Shown here: positions 28,401 through 38,400 of the stretch, piece after piece
Numbering within the stretch: position 1 is the first letter of the stretch
Layout: every line of letters begins with the position of its first letter
NCBI RefSeq assembly: GCF_004138485.1
Contig: NZ_RYEV01000008.1
Location: 248,001-312,000, forward strand
Direction of reading: 5' to 3'
Source: Peristeroidobacter soli
GTDB taxonomy: Bacteria > Pseudomonadota > Gammaproteobacteria > Steroidobacterales > Steroidobacteraceae
DNA: 64,000 nucleotides
The notes under the pieces: model-generated
The model's input: only the letters and a program-made list of their open reading frames with translations
The model's database searches: none
What the model was told of the DNA's origin: nothing
Translations under genes and position numbers: made by a program

Positions 28401-30746
28401 GTGAAGCGCGTCCAGTTCAACACCGCTGGCCATCCGATGACGATCACGCGGGCGGTAGGCGAGCCGGAGCAGCAGGTGATCAGCTTTGTTCGCAATGCGA
28501 CGACCAATCTCGTTCAGAGTCGAACTGATGCGATGGGTCGCGTGTCGACTTACCAATACGATGCGAAGGGAAACACGACGCAGGTGATCGAACTCGCGGG
28601 CACATCCGAGGCTGCGACCTGGAACTACACGTACGAGCCGGACTTCAGTCAGTTGGCGTCCGAGACGGATCCGCTCAATCACACCGTGACGTTTGGCCAC
28701 GACGCGAAGGGAAACGTGACTAGTAGAACGGATGCCCTCGGACACCAGACCAGCTTCACCTACGATGATCTGGGGCAACTACGATCCGCAACCCAGTATC
28801 TGGGATCCACTCCCGTCACCACGCAGTACTCTTATCTGGCCGGCATTCTCTCCGAGATCGAAGATCCCTTGGGGAGACGGACGCAGTTCCACGCGGATCG
28901 GGTGGGCAGGACGGTCATCATCAAGAACGCAGAGAACGCCTCGAGCCATTTCGCCTACGATAAGCTCGATCGGTTGACTCGAACTACAAATGAGCTCGGC
29001 CACGAAACGACGCTGACCTACGATGGAAACGGCAATCTGCTGACGTTTGAAGATGCGCTCGGCAACACGACGCAATTCAGTTACGACGCGCGGAATCGAT
29101 TGAGCACGAAGACTGATCCATTGCTGGGGGTGGAAAGTTATCTTTACGATGAGATTGGCAATCGCACTCGCATGACGGATCGAAAGGGTCAGGTGACCGG
29201 CCATGCGTACGATGCTCTGAATCGCATCGCAAGCGCGGGTTTCGGTGCGACAATCGCAAGTCCCACCTCCTACGCAAGTACCGTGACCTATACCTGGGAT
29301 GGCGGAAATCGACTCACGGGCGCGATTGATTCCCTCTCAGGAACGATCGAGCGGGCATTCGATGGTCTTGATCGGTTGACTCAAGAGCATAATCCACAGG
29401 GTCAGATTGATTACACCTACTACGCCAACGGTCTGCGGCACACGATGACCGTTCAAGGTCAGCCGATCGTCAACTACACGTACGACGACGCTAATCGGCT
29501 GACGCAGATCAGCCAAGCGTCAGCCACGGTCGGGATTGCATACGATTCGATGAGCCGACGTTCGGTGCTCACGCTGCCCAACGGTATCGACGTGTCATAC
29601 GGATACGATGAGGCAAGTCGGCTCACGAGTCTCGTCTATCGCAACGGCGGCGGCTCGTTCCTGGGCAATCTCACCTATGGATATGACGCCGTCGGTCGGC
29701 GTGTCAGCATGGGTGGAACCTTTGCAAGTGTGACTCTGCCGGGGGCAATTCCATCCGCCTCGTACGACGGTGCAAACCGTCAGACGACATGGGGCACGCG
29801 AACGCTCGACTATGATGACAACGGCGCTCTCATCAGCATTACGGATCAGGCAGCCGTAAGCTATCTCTGGGATGAGCGGCAGCGCCTGAAGGAGATCCAG
29901 CAGGGCGGCGTGATGATTGCGAGTTTTCAATACGACGCCTTCAACCGCCGAACCGCCAGGCTGTCGAACGGGATTGGCACGAACTACCTGAATGACGGAT
30001 GGCAGGTTGTACAGGAGCTGAGCGGGACCACGCCCATTGCGAATATTCTCGCCGGTCCTCGCTTAGACGAGATCTTTCGCAGAACCGCCGGTGCAGTCAC
30101 AGAGGACTTTCTGGTGGACGCTCTCGGTAGCACGATTGCACTTACGGACGGCACGGGTGTAATCCAATCTGCTTATAGCTACGAGCCATACGGCGCCACG
30201 GCTGCGAGCGGGGCTGCAAGCAGCAGTGCCTATGAATACACCGGTCGTGAGAACGACGGCGAGCTTTATTACTACAGGAATCGCTATTACAACCCGAATA
30301 CGCAGCGGTTCATCAGCGAAGATCCATTGGGATTCGCGGCGGGCAGCAATTTGTACAATTACGTGGGGGGTGACCCGATCAGCAATGTCGACCCGCTCGG
30401 CTTAGAGGGTATCCCGGATCCGAACGGTGTCGTTCCGGGAGGGCCTTGGAAACCTGCTGATGGACAGCGACCGGGCGACTTCTGGGGGCCTAAGAAGGCG
30501 GGGCCGAGGGACATGTGTCGGTGGGTTCCAGCTGAGGCGGACGGTGGTCCGCCTGGGTCCCAGGGATACTGGAAAACGCAAACGGGGGGGCAGAAAGGAT
30601 GGTCTCGCTTTGATAGGCTTGGCATACCGATTTCACCGGAGCAAGCTCATCCTAATCCACGGCCGTCGCGGAGCTCGATCCCGGTTATTTACAACCCTAT
30701 AGTTGTTGCCGCGTGGGCGCTCCTATTTTCACAAGATGCGTATTGA
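25425..30746 (+). CDS. RHS-repeat polymorphic toxin with Kelch-type N-terminus
   Basis: About 1773 residues from the ATG at 25425. A signal peptide is followed by Kelch-like repeats (residues 45-230; motifs such as HTATVLPDGGVLIVGG), a Big_5-type Ig domain (255-360), a carboxypeptidase-regulatory-like domain (435-515) and a Gly/Ser/Pro linker. Next is a DUF6531 segment (from about 713; GDPVDCFTGLFLHRRTDLRV), many YD repeats from about 880, and the RHS core ending YYNPNTQRFISEDPLGFAAG and NVDPLGL (about 1660). The RHS part forms a cocoon around a variable C-terminal effector. The last 113 residues, with GPWKPADGQRPGDFWGPKK and GSQGYWKTQ motifs, are the presumed toxin; I do not recognise its activity. 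Confidence 0.88.
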   Translation: MDRANVLKRTIGAAALCIALSTWASTLNERVAVASVEIVRKIQTQRPATTPGQSATLLPDGRWLLAGGRLESAHASDQFIVVSEGASRSVLQSRLIVARSGHTATVLPDGGVLIVGGANSAGQPIAEIEKFHPDTGRVEAVGDVGLPARAGHTATLMMDGRVLIVGGIDVSSLVHGEAQLLDPQTWRFEEASRTLAQARFEHGASLLPGDDVLVWGGRDQERQPITSAEIYSNSSRGFSTLEDADDRRLPVRAYAAMEPKVSASTPQANATNVPVVTRIAVRFSKPLAPGSLNADTVTLIGPGGATTTNVVPAESGQLLFVTPMQQLLPGSTYTLFIQGARDNERRALPFTAIKFETAVLAAAPVVPRLTSARPLVEEVLSDADGELWVPGVRNLSGVWRSGRAPQALRNMPKRSALAKTLYGKNVSNGLPSAPSGVTAVAGQALKLNGAPLAGVTLSIGSQQALTDANGEFLLANVPAGAQTLVIDGSSADKGKRHYGRYEYRAVIEAGMTNPLPFVIWMTRLDTRHEVTLPAPTSSEVIVTNPRIPGLELRIPAGTVIRDARGNIATQISMTAIPVDQPPFPLPNSFVPVYFTVQPGGAHLQGLTVQSAKGARLIYPNFSNAPPGSRMDFWNYDSHEKGWYVYGQGAVSADGKQIVPDQGVVIYEFTGAMIAVPNTAPPEGPGSCAAGGAGGGGGSGGPPSPSDSGPSEAGDPVDCFTGLFLHRRTDLRVNDVIPISISRTYRPRDSIARAFGIGTSLSYDMFLIGDTSPWSYQDLILPDGGRVHYYRTSSGTSYANAVYTTTSTPGPFFGSVIRYNTAVGQGWLLTLRDGTVYTFPEAYQVTSGQCSAPIGMSDRNGNALVFTRDSTCNLTRITSPSGRRLNLTYDTSNRVTQATDDAGRTVTYQYDSSGRLASVTDAENKTESYTYDSQHRMLTVTDKRGNTMVTNVYDANGRVSQQTYADNTSSSFSYTLDSNNKVTQMDYTDERGVVKRVQFNTAGHPMTITRAVGEPEQQVISFVRNATTNLVQSRTDAMGRVSTYQYDAKGNTTQVIELAGTSEAATWNYTYEPDFSQLASETDPLNHTVTFGHDAKGNVTSRTDALGHQTSFTYDDLGQLRSATQYLGSTPVTTQYSYLAGILSEIEDPLGRRTQFHADRVGRTVIIKNAENASSHFAYDKLDRLTRTTNELGHETTLTYDGNGNLLTFEDALGNTTQFSYDARNRLSTKTDPLLGVESYLYDEIGNRTRMTDRKGQVTGHAYDALNRIASAGFGATIASPTSYASTVTYTWDGGNRLTGAIDSLSGTIERAFDGLDRLTQEHNPQGQIDYTYYANGLRHTMTVQGQPIVNYTYDDANRLTQISQASATVGIAYDSMSRRSVLTLPNGIDVSYGYDEASRLTSLVYRNGGGSFLGNLTYGYDAVGRRVSMGGTFASVTLPGAIPSASYDGANRQTTWGTRTLDYDDNGALISITDQAAVSYLWDERQRLKEIQQGGVMIASFQYDAFNRRTARLSNGIGTNYLNDGWQVVQELSGTTPIANILAGPRLDEIFRRTAGAVTEDFLVDALGSTIALTDGTGVIQSAYSYEPYGATAASGAASSSAYEYTGRENDGELYYYRNRYYNPNTQRFISEDPLGFAAGSNLYNYVGGDPISNVDPLGLEGIPDPNGVVPGGPWKPADGQRPGDFWGPKKAGPRDMCRWVPAEADGGPPGSQGYWKTQTGGQKGWSRFDRLGIPISPEQAHPNPRPSRSSIPVIYNPIVVAAWALLFSQDAY

Positions 30747-30756
30747 GAGACGCCTC

Positions 30757-31365
30757 ATGAAAAGCTTGTCGATCTCAGACTCCAATCAGCTCTTAGCAGC
30801 AATCGGAATGCGCATAGGTGACTGGAATCAGGTTGCACCGATTGATCGTACCCAAGCAGACTTGGTGCATCGGACTAGCTTCACCGCCCCCAGGGAGTCG
30901 TCTGAGTTGTTCTGCCTTGCATTTCACGCGGCCGGTTGGCTCCCATCAGGTCGATGGAAGCTTCTGCAGATCGACAACTCGAACTACTTCAATGTCGTGG
31001 ATCGATCCCTCTTGAGTCAGCTTCTCTTTGGCACGCAGTGGCGCTGCAATCTCAATGCTCCCGAGTGCTCCAGTTTTTTGTTCGAGTATGCCGATCGCGC
31101 GGACGCCAACCAGAAAAGCGATCTGCTGATATCGCACCTCATCTACTCGCTGCTACTGGTTGAAGGACACGCATACCTCGTATCTGCGGCGAGCAAGTAT
31201 CAGGAACTCCTTGCGATCCAAGACGGCGCCGTGCATTTTTCATCGTTGCAAACCGATGTGTCCGGGGCTGCTGCCGCATTGGCACGCTTCAAAGAAAATC
31301 CCAGTAACTACCCGCGGTGGGTTGCCGATGCAATGGCGCAAGATCAGGATCGCCCGGTGATGTAA
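30757..31365 (+). CDS. Putative immunity protein for the RHS toxin
   Basis: 202 residues from the ATG at 30757, which has a GAGAG element upstream and lies 10 bp after the RHS stop. No signal peptide or membrane helix is evident, so it should be cytoplasmic. Base composition is lower in GC than the surrounding core genes. It matches no family I can name. Position immediately after an RHS toxin C-terminus is the standard place for a cognate immunity gene, which is the only basis for the call. Longer starts (TTG at 30703, ATG at 30736) would overlap the RHS gene. Confidence 0.55.
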   Translation: MKSLSISDSNQLLAAIGMRIGDWNQVAPIDRTQADLVHRTSFTAPRESSELFCLAFHAAGWLPSGRWKLLQIDNSNYFNVVDRSLLSQLLFGTQWRCNLNAPECSSFLFEYADRADANQKSDLLISHLIYSLLLVEGHAYLVSAASKYQELLAIQDGAVHFSSLQTDVSGAAAALARFKENPSNYPRWVADAMAQDQDRPVM

Positions 31366-31789
31366 CGCTCGCCCCGGTACTCGTTCAGAGCCAAGAATAC
31401 CTTGGACGGTAGCGGAGGATCCGCTGATCGAGACAGACGACAGTGAGCTTTTGATTGGCCGGGGCGTTGGGCGGCGCCTGATCCACGATTGGGGCTTGGT
31501 CCCTGACGAGGATCGAGAGCGGCCTGAATTGCTGACCACAAATCGGCGCGCCGCACCGAAAGCTGGCTGATCCTCTTCATGCCGGCATGCCGCATTAGAT
31601 GAACGACAGCTTCTTGCGCCAACTGTTTACGAGTAGCGAACGAATACTCCAGTTGTGTGGATCCGACGCTGAGGCGACCGCAGTACCACCTTCTACATCG
31701 CCAAGCCTATGGCTGGGATCCTCCAGCTTACCTACGCAAAGTCTCCTCAGCGACGTCGCCGATCATCCCCGAATCAATGCCGCCGCACT
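31366..31789 (+). other. Degenerate intergenic stretch with no supported gene
   Basis: No open frame here has a credible start, ribosome site or recognisable product; frames on both strands are short. The stretch leads directly into the bamD and nadE relics at 31790-31846 and 32003-32060. It is most simply read as decayed island sequence. Confidence 0.5.
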
Positions 31790-31846
31790 CGTTACTAGAA
31801 CTTCCACCGGTGCTTCTTCTGCTGTTCGGGCTCGACCTGCGGCTCG
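31790..31846 (-). pseudogene. Relic of the bamD 3' end
   Basis: Fifty-three of 57 bases match the real bamD 3' end at 41382-41438, in the same orientation. Read on the minus strand it gives EPQVEPEQQKKHRWKF and a stop, against EPQVEPEQQKKHWWKFW in intact BamD. Similarity stops abruptly at the upstream side. It pairs with the real bamD end as a direct repeat around the Sel1/two-partner-secretion half of the region. Confidence 0.85.
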
Positions 31847-32002
31847 AACGGAGTGATGACGGTGCGTTGGTGACGGTTACGCTTCGGCTTTTTGAGCGAG
31901 ATCGGTGAGCCGACAGCGCCGCACAGAAGGGAAACTCGAGGGAGTTCGTGAATCCCGGCACGGTAGCGATTTTATCGATCCGCACCGACGAACAGGCCCG
32001 TC

Positions 32003-32060
32003 CGCGACTGGCGTATCCGATTACGTCGGGATACAAAACCAAAGTCTAAGTCGAGCCTCA
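32003..32060 (+). pseudogene. Relic of the nadE 3' end
   Basis: This is a diverged copy of the last codons of nadE: YPITSGYKTKV followed by TAA, then GTCGAG as after the real gene. A one-base deletion breaks the frame just upstream, and clear similarity fades before about 31995. It ends 5 bases before the Sel1-protein ATG. With 20843-20901 it forms a direct repeat around the mauG/RHS island. Confidence 0.85.
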
Positions 32061-32065
32061 AGCTC

Positions 32066-32428
32066 ATGAACAAATCAAACGTCAGACTCGAGCTGGAGCG
32101 GGGCTGCGGTTTTGAACAGCAGCGGCGTTTCAAATTGGCACATGACAGTTACCTGATAGCAGCCAAAGCTGGAAGCATTGAAGCGCAAGTGAATTTGGCC
32201 AACCTGTACGACGAGGGCAAGGGATGTAAGCGAGACATCACCGCGGCAATTCATTGGTACAAACGAGCAGTCAAATCCGGCAGCGCAGAGGCCGCGTATA
32301 ACCTCGGAGTACATTATCAGCGGCGTGGCGTAGCGCGCTGGGCAGGACATTGGTTCAAGCGTGCCGCCGAGCTCGGTGATGGCGACGCCAAGAAAGAGCT
32401 TCGTCGGTTGATAAAACGTTCGAAATGA
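32066..32428 (+). CDS. Small Sel1-repeat (TPR-like) protein
   Basis: The 120-residue product contains about two Sel1-like repeats, with AKAGSIEAQVNLANLYDEGKG and KSGSAEAAYNLGVHYQRRG as the two A-helix/B-helix pairs, and a third partial unit (AAELGDGDAKKELRRL). There is no signal peptide. Sel1 proteins act as protein-protein scaffolds. The gene starts 5 bp after the nadE relic and faces the two-partner-secretion adhesin convergently. A regulatory or effector role cannot be inferred. Confidence 0.75.
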   Translation: MNKSNVRLELERGCGFEQQRRFKLAHDSYLIAAKAGSIEAQVNLANLYDEGKGCKRDITAAIHWYKRAVKSGSAEAAYNLGVHYQRRGVARWAGHWFKRAAELGDGDAKKELRRLIKRSK

Positions 32429-32497
32429 AGGTGATGGAAGACATCTCGGCGCGGCTCCGACGCGCATGGCGCGCGCCGGAACCGCTTCCCACCAGGA

Positions 32498-35400
32498 TCA
32501 GCGCTTCTTGATCACCACCGCCTTCAGCTGCTTCGGCTTCACGTCCAGCTGCTGGACGGCGATCGCGACACCGACGGCCGCGAGATCGTTGTTGTCCATC
32601 GACGGCGCGTCTTTCGGCACGATGATCGACAGGATCTTGTCGTTGCTGACCGACGTGTCCAGCTTGATCGTCTGACCGCCGGCCAGCTTGATGGTGCCGG
32701 AGGCGACCGGCCCCGTGGCCTTGAGGTCGATGTTCGAGATGTCGCCGCCCGCCACGCTGCTCACGGACAAGGTGTTGCCGCTGTCGACGAACTCCAGGGC
32801 GCCGTTCGGCTGGACGTTCGAGCCGGAAGCCTCGAACAGCGGCAGGGCGCCGCTGCTCTCGGGGATCTTGGCCGGACGATCGCCGATGGTCAGCGTCGAG
32901 AGGCTATTGAGCTTCGACAACGTCACGTTCTGCAGGCTCGTGCCGAGATCCAGCGTGAAGCCGCCCTGAAGGGTGAGGACACGATCGTCGGCGATGATGT
33001 TGGTCGAGGTCTTGATCAGCGAGCCGCTGCCCGCACCCGCGCCGATGCTGATGTTATTGGCGTAGATGTTGGTGTTGCTCGTGCCGTTCAACGTCGACTG
33101 CGGGCTGGTGATGCTCGCCAGGATATGGTTCGAGATCGGGCCCGGCTCGATGTTGGCCGTGGTGCTGCCGGTCGGATTGGCGATGACGTAGTTGCCTGCG
33201 TCCGCGCCGCTCAGCGTGACACCGTCGATCAACACTTCGCGATTGTCGCCGACGGTGAAGTCGGGGTAATGCGCGTTCACGTCGAAGGTCAACGAGTCGC
33301 CCGCGACGCGGTTGTCGGTAACGATGACGCCGGCGCGCGGCGTGCCGTCGAACTTCTTGCCGTCGCCCGTGTAGCCGAGCACCAGTGTGCGTGCGGTGAC
33401 ATCCGCCGTCGTCGTTCCGGAAGTGGACGCGAGCGCGTAGTTGCTCGCGTCGGTACCGCCGATCGTGACGTTGGAAACATTCACGAGCTTGCCGATGCCG
33501 GTGTTCTTGTCGACGAGTGCCGCCGTCTGGTCGATCGTGAGATCGTCGCCGGCGACGCGGTCGTCGCTCGACGTGACCGTCGTGCCGGTCGTGCCGTCAT
33601 AAACCCGATTGGTGCCGGTGAAGCCCACATTCAACGTACGCACCGTGATATCGCCGGTCGCCGAGCCGCTGGTCGAACCCAGCACGTAGTTGCCGGCGTC
33701 GTCGCCAGTCAGATGGACGTTGGAGATAGAGATGTTCTTGCCGGTGCCGACGTTCTTGTCGCCGAAGCTCGCGATCTGGCTGATCGTCAGCACGTCGTTG
33801 CCGACGCGATTGTCGTTGGAAACGACGCTTGCATCGGTTGTGCCGTCGTACACGCGGTTGACGCCGGTGAAGTCGACGTTGAGCGTACGCGCGCTGATGT
33901 CGCCGGTGCCGCTGCCGACACCGCCCGCCAGGGCGTAGTTTGCAGCGTCGGCGCCGCCGAGCGTGATGCCGTTGATGGTGATGTGCTTGCCGGTGCCCAC
34001 GTTCTTGTCGTCGAACGCACCGGTGGCGCCACTGTAATCCTGCGTAACCACGTCGCCACCAATCAGGCCGCCGGCCAACGCGCCGCTGTAATCGAGCGAT
34101 GCGTCGGTCGTGCCGTCGTAAGTGCGACCGGCGGCAGTGATGCCGGACACCGTCAGTTCCTTCGGCGTGATGGTCAGCGTGCCGTTGGTGGTGCCGCTCA
34201 CGTTGTAACCAAGCTCCGCGGCGCCCGAAGAAGAAGTCGCGGTGATGGAGTGCGTGCCGACAATGTAGTTGCCCGACGACGAAGTTGCGCCGCCGACGCT
34301 GTAAGTGAAGTTGCTGCCCGCATCGCCGTTCTTGCCGTCGACGAAGGTAGTGGAGAGCGTCGGAGTGCTGCCGTACTCCGCAGTGAGGTCATCTACGGAA
34401 ACAGAGATCGTCGGCTGTTCGCGATAGATGGCGTACACGCCGGCGCCCAACGCCTTGGTGTAGTTCGTGGCGACCTCGTCGCTGTTGTAACGGAAGTTGC
34501 CGGAGCCAAAGCCCACCAGGTCAGTCAAGCCGGTGCTGCCATCGACACTGCCGGTGTACAGCGTGGCGCGACCACCGGCGCCTGTCGTGACGGACACGCC
34601 GTTGTTCACCAGGATATTCCCACCGGCGGCAGTGCCGGCGGCGGCGCTGCGTCCGGCATTCAGCCGGATCGCTGTTGCGGTCGTATTCGTGGTGCTGACG
34701 TTGTGAGCCAACGTCAGATCGCCGTTCACCGTCGAGATCTGCACCGTGCCGGAATTGTTTATTCCGTTGGTGCCATTGACGGAGCCGATAGTCAGCGCGC
34801 CGCTGTTGACGAAGGTCAGGTTGCCGCCTGCGGCGGCCAGTGTATTGACCTGGTTCGCGGCACTACTGAAGGTGAAATTACCGCCGAGTGTTACCAGCTC
34901 ATTGGCGGTGACGGCACCGGACGACGAGAACGCGAGATAGATCGCGTCGTTCCTGATGGAGATGGTGCCAGGGGAGGAGAGCGCCCGATTGTTGCTGTTG
35001 AATTGCCCGCCCCAGTAAGTCTGGTTGCCGCTGGTGACGATGTCGGACTGGAAAACGATCGCTCCATCATAGGCACCGGAGCCCAGGTTGCGAGCGTCGA
35101 CGACCAGGTCGTCGATCGTGTAGCCACCTGAATTGTTCAAGTTGAGATAGACGGTGTTGCCGGACTGGCCGTAGCTGGTGGTGGAAGTGTCGATCGTCAG
35201 GTCGATGCCGGCCGCATTCGCGGAGATGCCGCTGGAGTTCACCTCGCCCGCGTTCGGTGCAGCGCCGTTCCAGGTATCCAGGCGCACGCTTCGTGTCAGC
35301 ACGGTATTCCCGGACAGCGATATGTTGCCGCCGTTGGTGAGCAGGTCGCCGTACAGGTAGATGTTCTGACCGCCGTAGGTCTGATTGGTCTGGGTGCCGC

Positions 35401-38400
35401 TGTAGAGCGTGCCGGCCGTATTGATCCCAGGCAGATAGAGGTTGCCGTTCACTCCGGTGCCGCCGCCGCTGGCCCCCGCCTGGATGTCGAAGGTTCTGGC
35501 GCTGAGCACGCTGTGATCGAGTGTATCCAGATCGACGTTGCCGGCATTGCCGTTCAGGGCGGCGGTGCTGGTATTGAGCGTGTAACCGGCGAACTGCGAG
35601 GTGCTCAGGCTGCGACCGCCGAAAGTGATATGGCCGGCATCGTCGTCGTTCCCTTGCTCGGTATCGATGATCGTGTCGGAGCCGGCGGAGAGCGAGGTGT
35701 TGCCGATGGCGGTGAAATCGCCGTCCACCAGGAACGAGGTGCCGTAGAGATACAGGTTGCCGTCGTTGGTGTCGGTGCTGCCCTTGGTGCTGTAGTAGAC
35801 GCCGCCGAGGTAGCCGCCGCCCTGATGGCCGAGGTCGCCGAAGTGCATGATCCTGCCGCCGGCATCGGTCGTCGAGCTGGCGTCGACGGTCAACGTGCGA
35901 CCAGCGCCGGTGCCCGAGAAATTGCCGCTCAACTGAATGTTGCCGGCTGCGCCGGTGCTCGTGGCATTGGCGTCGTCGTCGGCATTGCTGTCGATGCGCA
36001 CCGAGGTCGCCAACAGGATGTTGTTGTTCGAAGCGCTGAGCGTGATGTTGCCGCCGTCGGTCATCACATCCCCGTTCAGGGTCATGCCGCGGGTGGCCAC
36101 GTAGTAGCTGCCGCTGCCCAGATCGACGCTGTCGATCCGCACGTCGCGCTCGAGGGCGCTCAGCTGCCAGTTGCGATCGAAGTCGGTCAGCGCGAGGCGG
36201 GTGTCGTTGAGCACCAGCAGGCTCGAGCCATCGGTGAGCGATACGTCGTCGTCACCGTCGAGGTCGAAGCTCACGTTCTGGCCGTTCTGGTGCGCGCCAT
36301 ACAGCGTCAACGACAGCGACTTGAAGTGATGCGAGTCGAGCTCGGTGATATCGACGTCGCCGCCGTAGGTGGCCACGCTCAGCGAGTTGTTGCTGGCGTC
36401 GAGGCCCTGCGCGATCTCGATGTTGGAGATCGCGCCGGTGCCGGGCTGATACACAGAGAAAGACGCGTTGCCGGTGGTGATTTCAGCCTGACCGTCCTTG
36501 GCGCCCACTGCGTGGATCACATCGCCGCTGCCGCCGTCGGCGTTGGCGGAGCTGATGACGGCTGCGATCGAGCCGGCGCCGGTATTCACCGAATCTGTTT
36601 CGAAGCGGATGTCGCCGGTCACGGCCGTGAAACTGATGGCGCGATTGCGCGCACGCACATCCGCGCCGGCGGAGACGGTGATGGTCGGTAACAAAATGCC
36701 CGTGCCATCGGTGGTGTAGTCGATATGGTCGTCGGCGAACAGCACCGAGTGCGTGCCGACGTTCTTCACGTTGGTCATGTTGACGGACGTGAAGCTGTTG
36801 TCCACCGACGTGATGAAGGTGCTGCCGCCGGTGTTGTAGTAGTACAGCGTGTTGGCGCCGCCGCTGATGTCGCCGCCCGCGACTTCCAGGCGCCGGGCGA
36901 GGGTGCCCAGCGAGGGGCCGGTGAACGACACCGAGCCACCGATTACTTCGGCGGTGCCGTCGGTGCCGTCGCCGAGCATGGTGCCGGCCGCGGCGCTGAA
37001 CGCCTGACGACCCACGTCCACCGAGTTGTTGGCGAAGGTGATGTCGTCGGCCGAGATGGAAACGTTGGTGCGCGTGCCCGCGGCGTCGATGTCGTTGTCC
37101 AGCAGGTTGAGCACACCGCTGCCATCGGTGTTCATCAGGATGTGGCCGTGATCGTCGAGATTGCCGGCCAGCGTTACCAGCTGGGTGCTGTTGGTCTGAT
37201 GACCGATGTTGACCGCGACGGTGTTGAAGCCGTGCGTCTGGTTCGCGTTCAACACGTCCACATAGGAATTGCCGGCGCTGTTGGTGACGGTGAGCGTGTT
37301 GCCCAAGGAAGTGCGGCCGACCTTGATCGGGTTGAGCGTGCTGCCGATCGTGCCCGACTGCAGATACACGTCAGCCATGCCGGTAATGTCGGCGAGCGTG
37401 GCGTCGGTGTTGGTGCTGGTGATGGAAGTACCGGCGTTGAGGCGCAGGTAGTTGTTCCAACCGTAGTTGGTGTAGCCGGTGTCGAGATAGCGCGTGCCGC
37501 TGCTCGTGACTCGTAAGCTGTTGGTTGCAAGCTCGATGTCGCCGCTGACGACGATGTCCAGCGAGCCGACGCCGACATTGAGGTAGCTGCCTTCCGCCAT
37601 CCGGAAGTGCCGGCCGGTGGCAGTTGCGAACTGGCCGATGGTGGTCGGTGCCACGCCGAAGGTGAAGTTGCCGCCGTTGGTGTTGACGCGGCCGCTGCTG
37701 GTGAAGAGCAGATCGCGCGTGGCCCGCGCCACGACATTCAGCCGTCCCGAGGTGGCGGTGAGCGCGTCGTTGAAAACGACATCCCGATTGGCGATCAATG
37801 TAAGCGTGCGGCCGCTGCCCGGGGCGCCATTGGGCGTAGTGGCCGCCACGTTGACCACGTCGTCGATGATGATGTCGCCGGAACCGCCGGTGCCGGCGTT
37901 GGTGTCGAGCGTGACGTTGGTGGAATTGAGCTGGGATGCCAGCGTCGCGCCGGTCATGGTGCCGCCGCTCGCCTGAATCCGGATATCGCTCGGGTCGAGC
38001 AGCCACTCGCCGGTGTCGCCGTTCGCGGCGCGTGTATCGATGACGGCGTTCTCGCCGATCTTCACGTTCGCGGCGGAGGTTTCGATGAAGCCGCCGTTGC
38101 CGCTGGTCGGGGCCGACGCATCCAAAGTACCGCTGTTGACGGTCGTGCCGTTGGCCATGTCGGACAACAACAGAATGCGACCTTCATGCGACGCGAGCGT
38201 TTGTGCGCGTACCGTGCCGGTGTTGTTCACAACGGCTTGATTGACGGCATCCGCGGCCTTGGCCGTCAGCACCGCGAGGCCGCCGTCCGCCTGAACCAAA
38301 CCGCCGTTCTGAACGAGCGCGCGCGTCGTGCCTTCGTCGATGTTGTAACTGATCAAACCGTCGCCGACGAAATCCAGGCTCACGCCGCGGCCGGCCGCGA

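Noticed and set aside
31344-31622. A 92-residue minus-strand frame overlapping the end of the immunity candidate
   Set aside because: No similarity to any family I know, no ribosome site, and it lies in the degenerate stretch before the relics.
20899-32060. Site-specific integration of one element at the nadE 3' end (att-like 59-bp repeats)
   Set aside because: No integrase or transposase gene is present, and the bamD relic lies between the two nadE copies. Interleaved repeats fit a tandem join of two alleles better than simple attL/attR formation.
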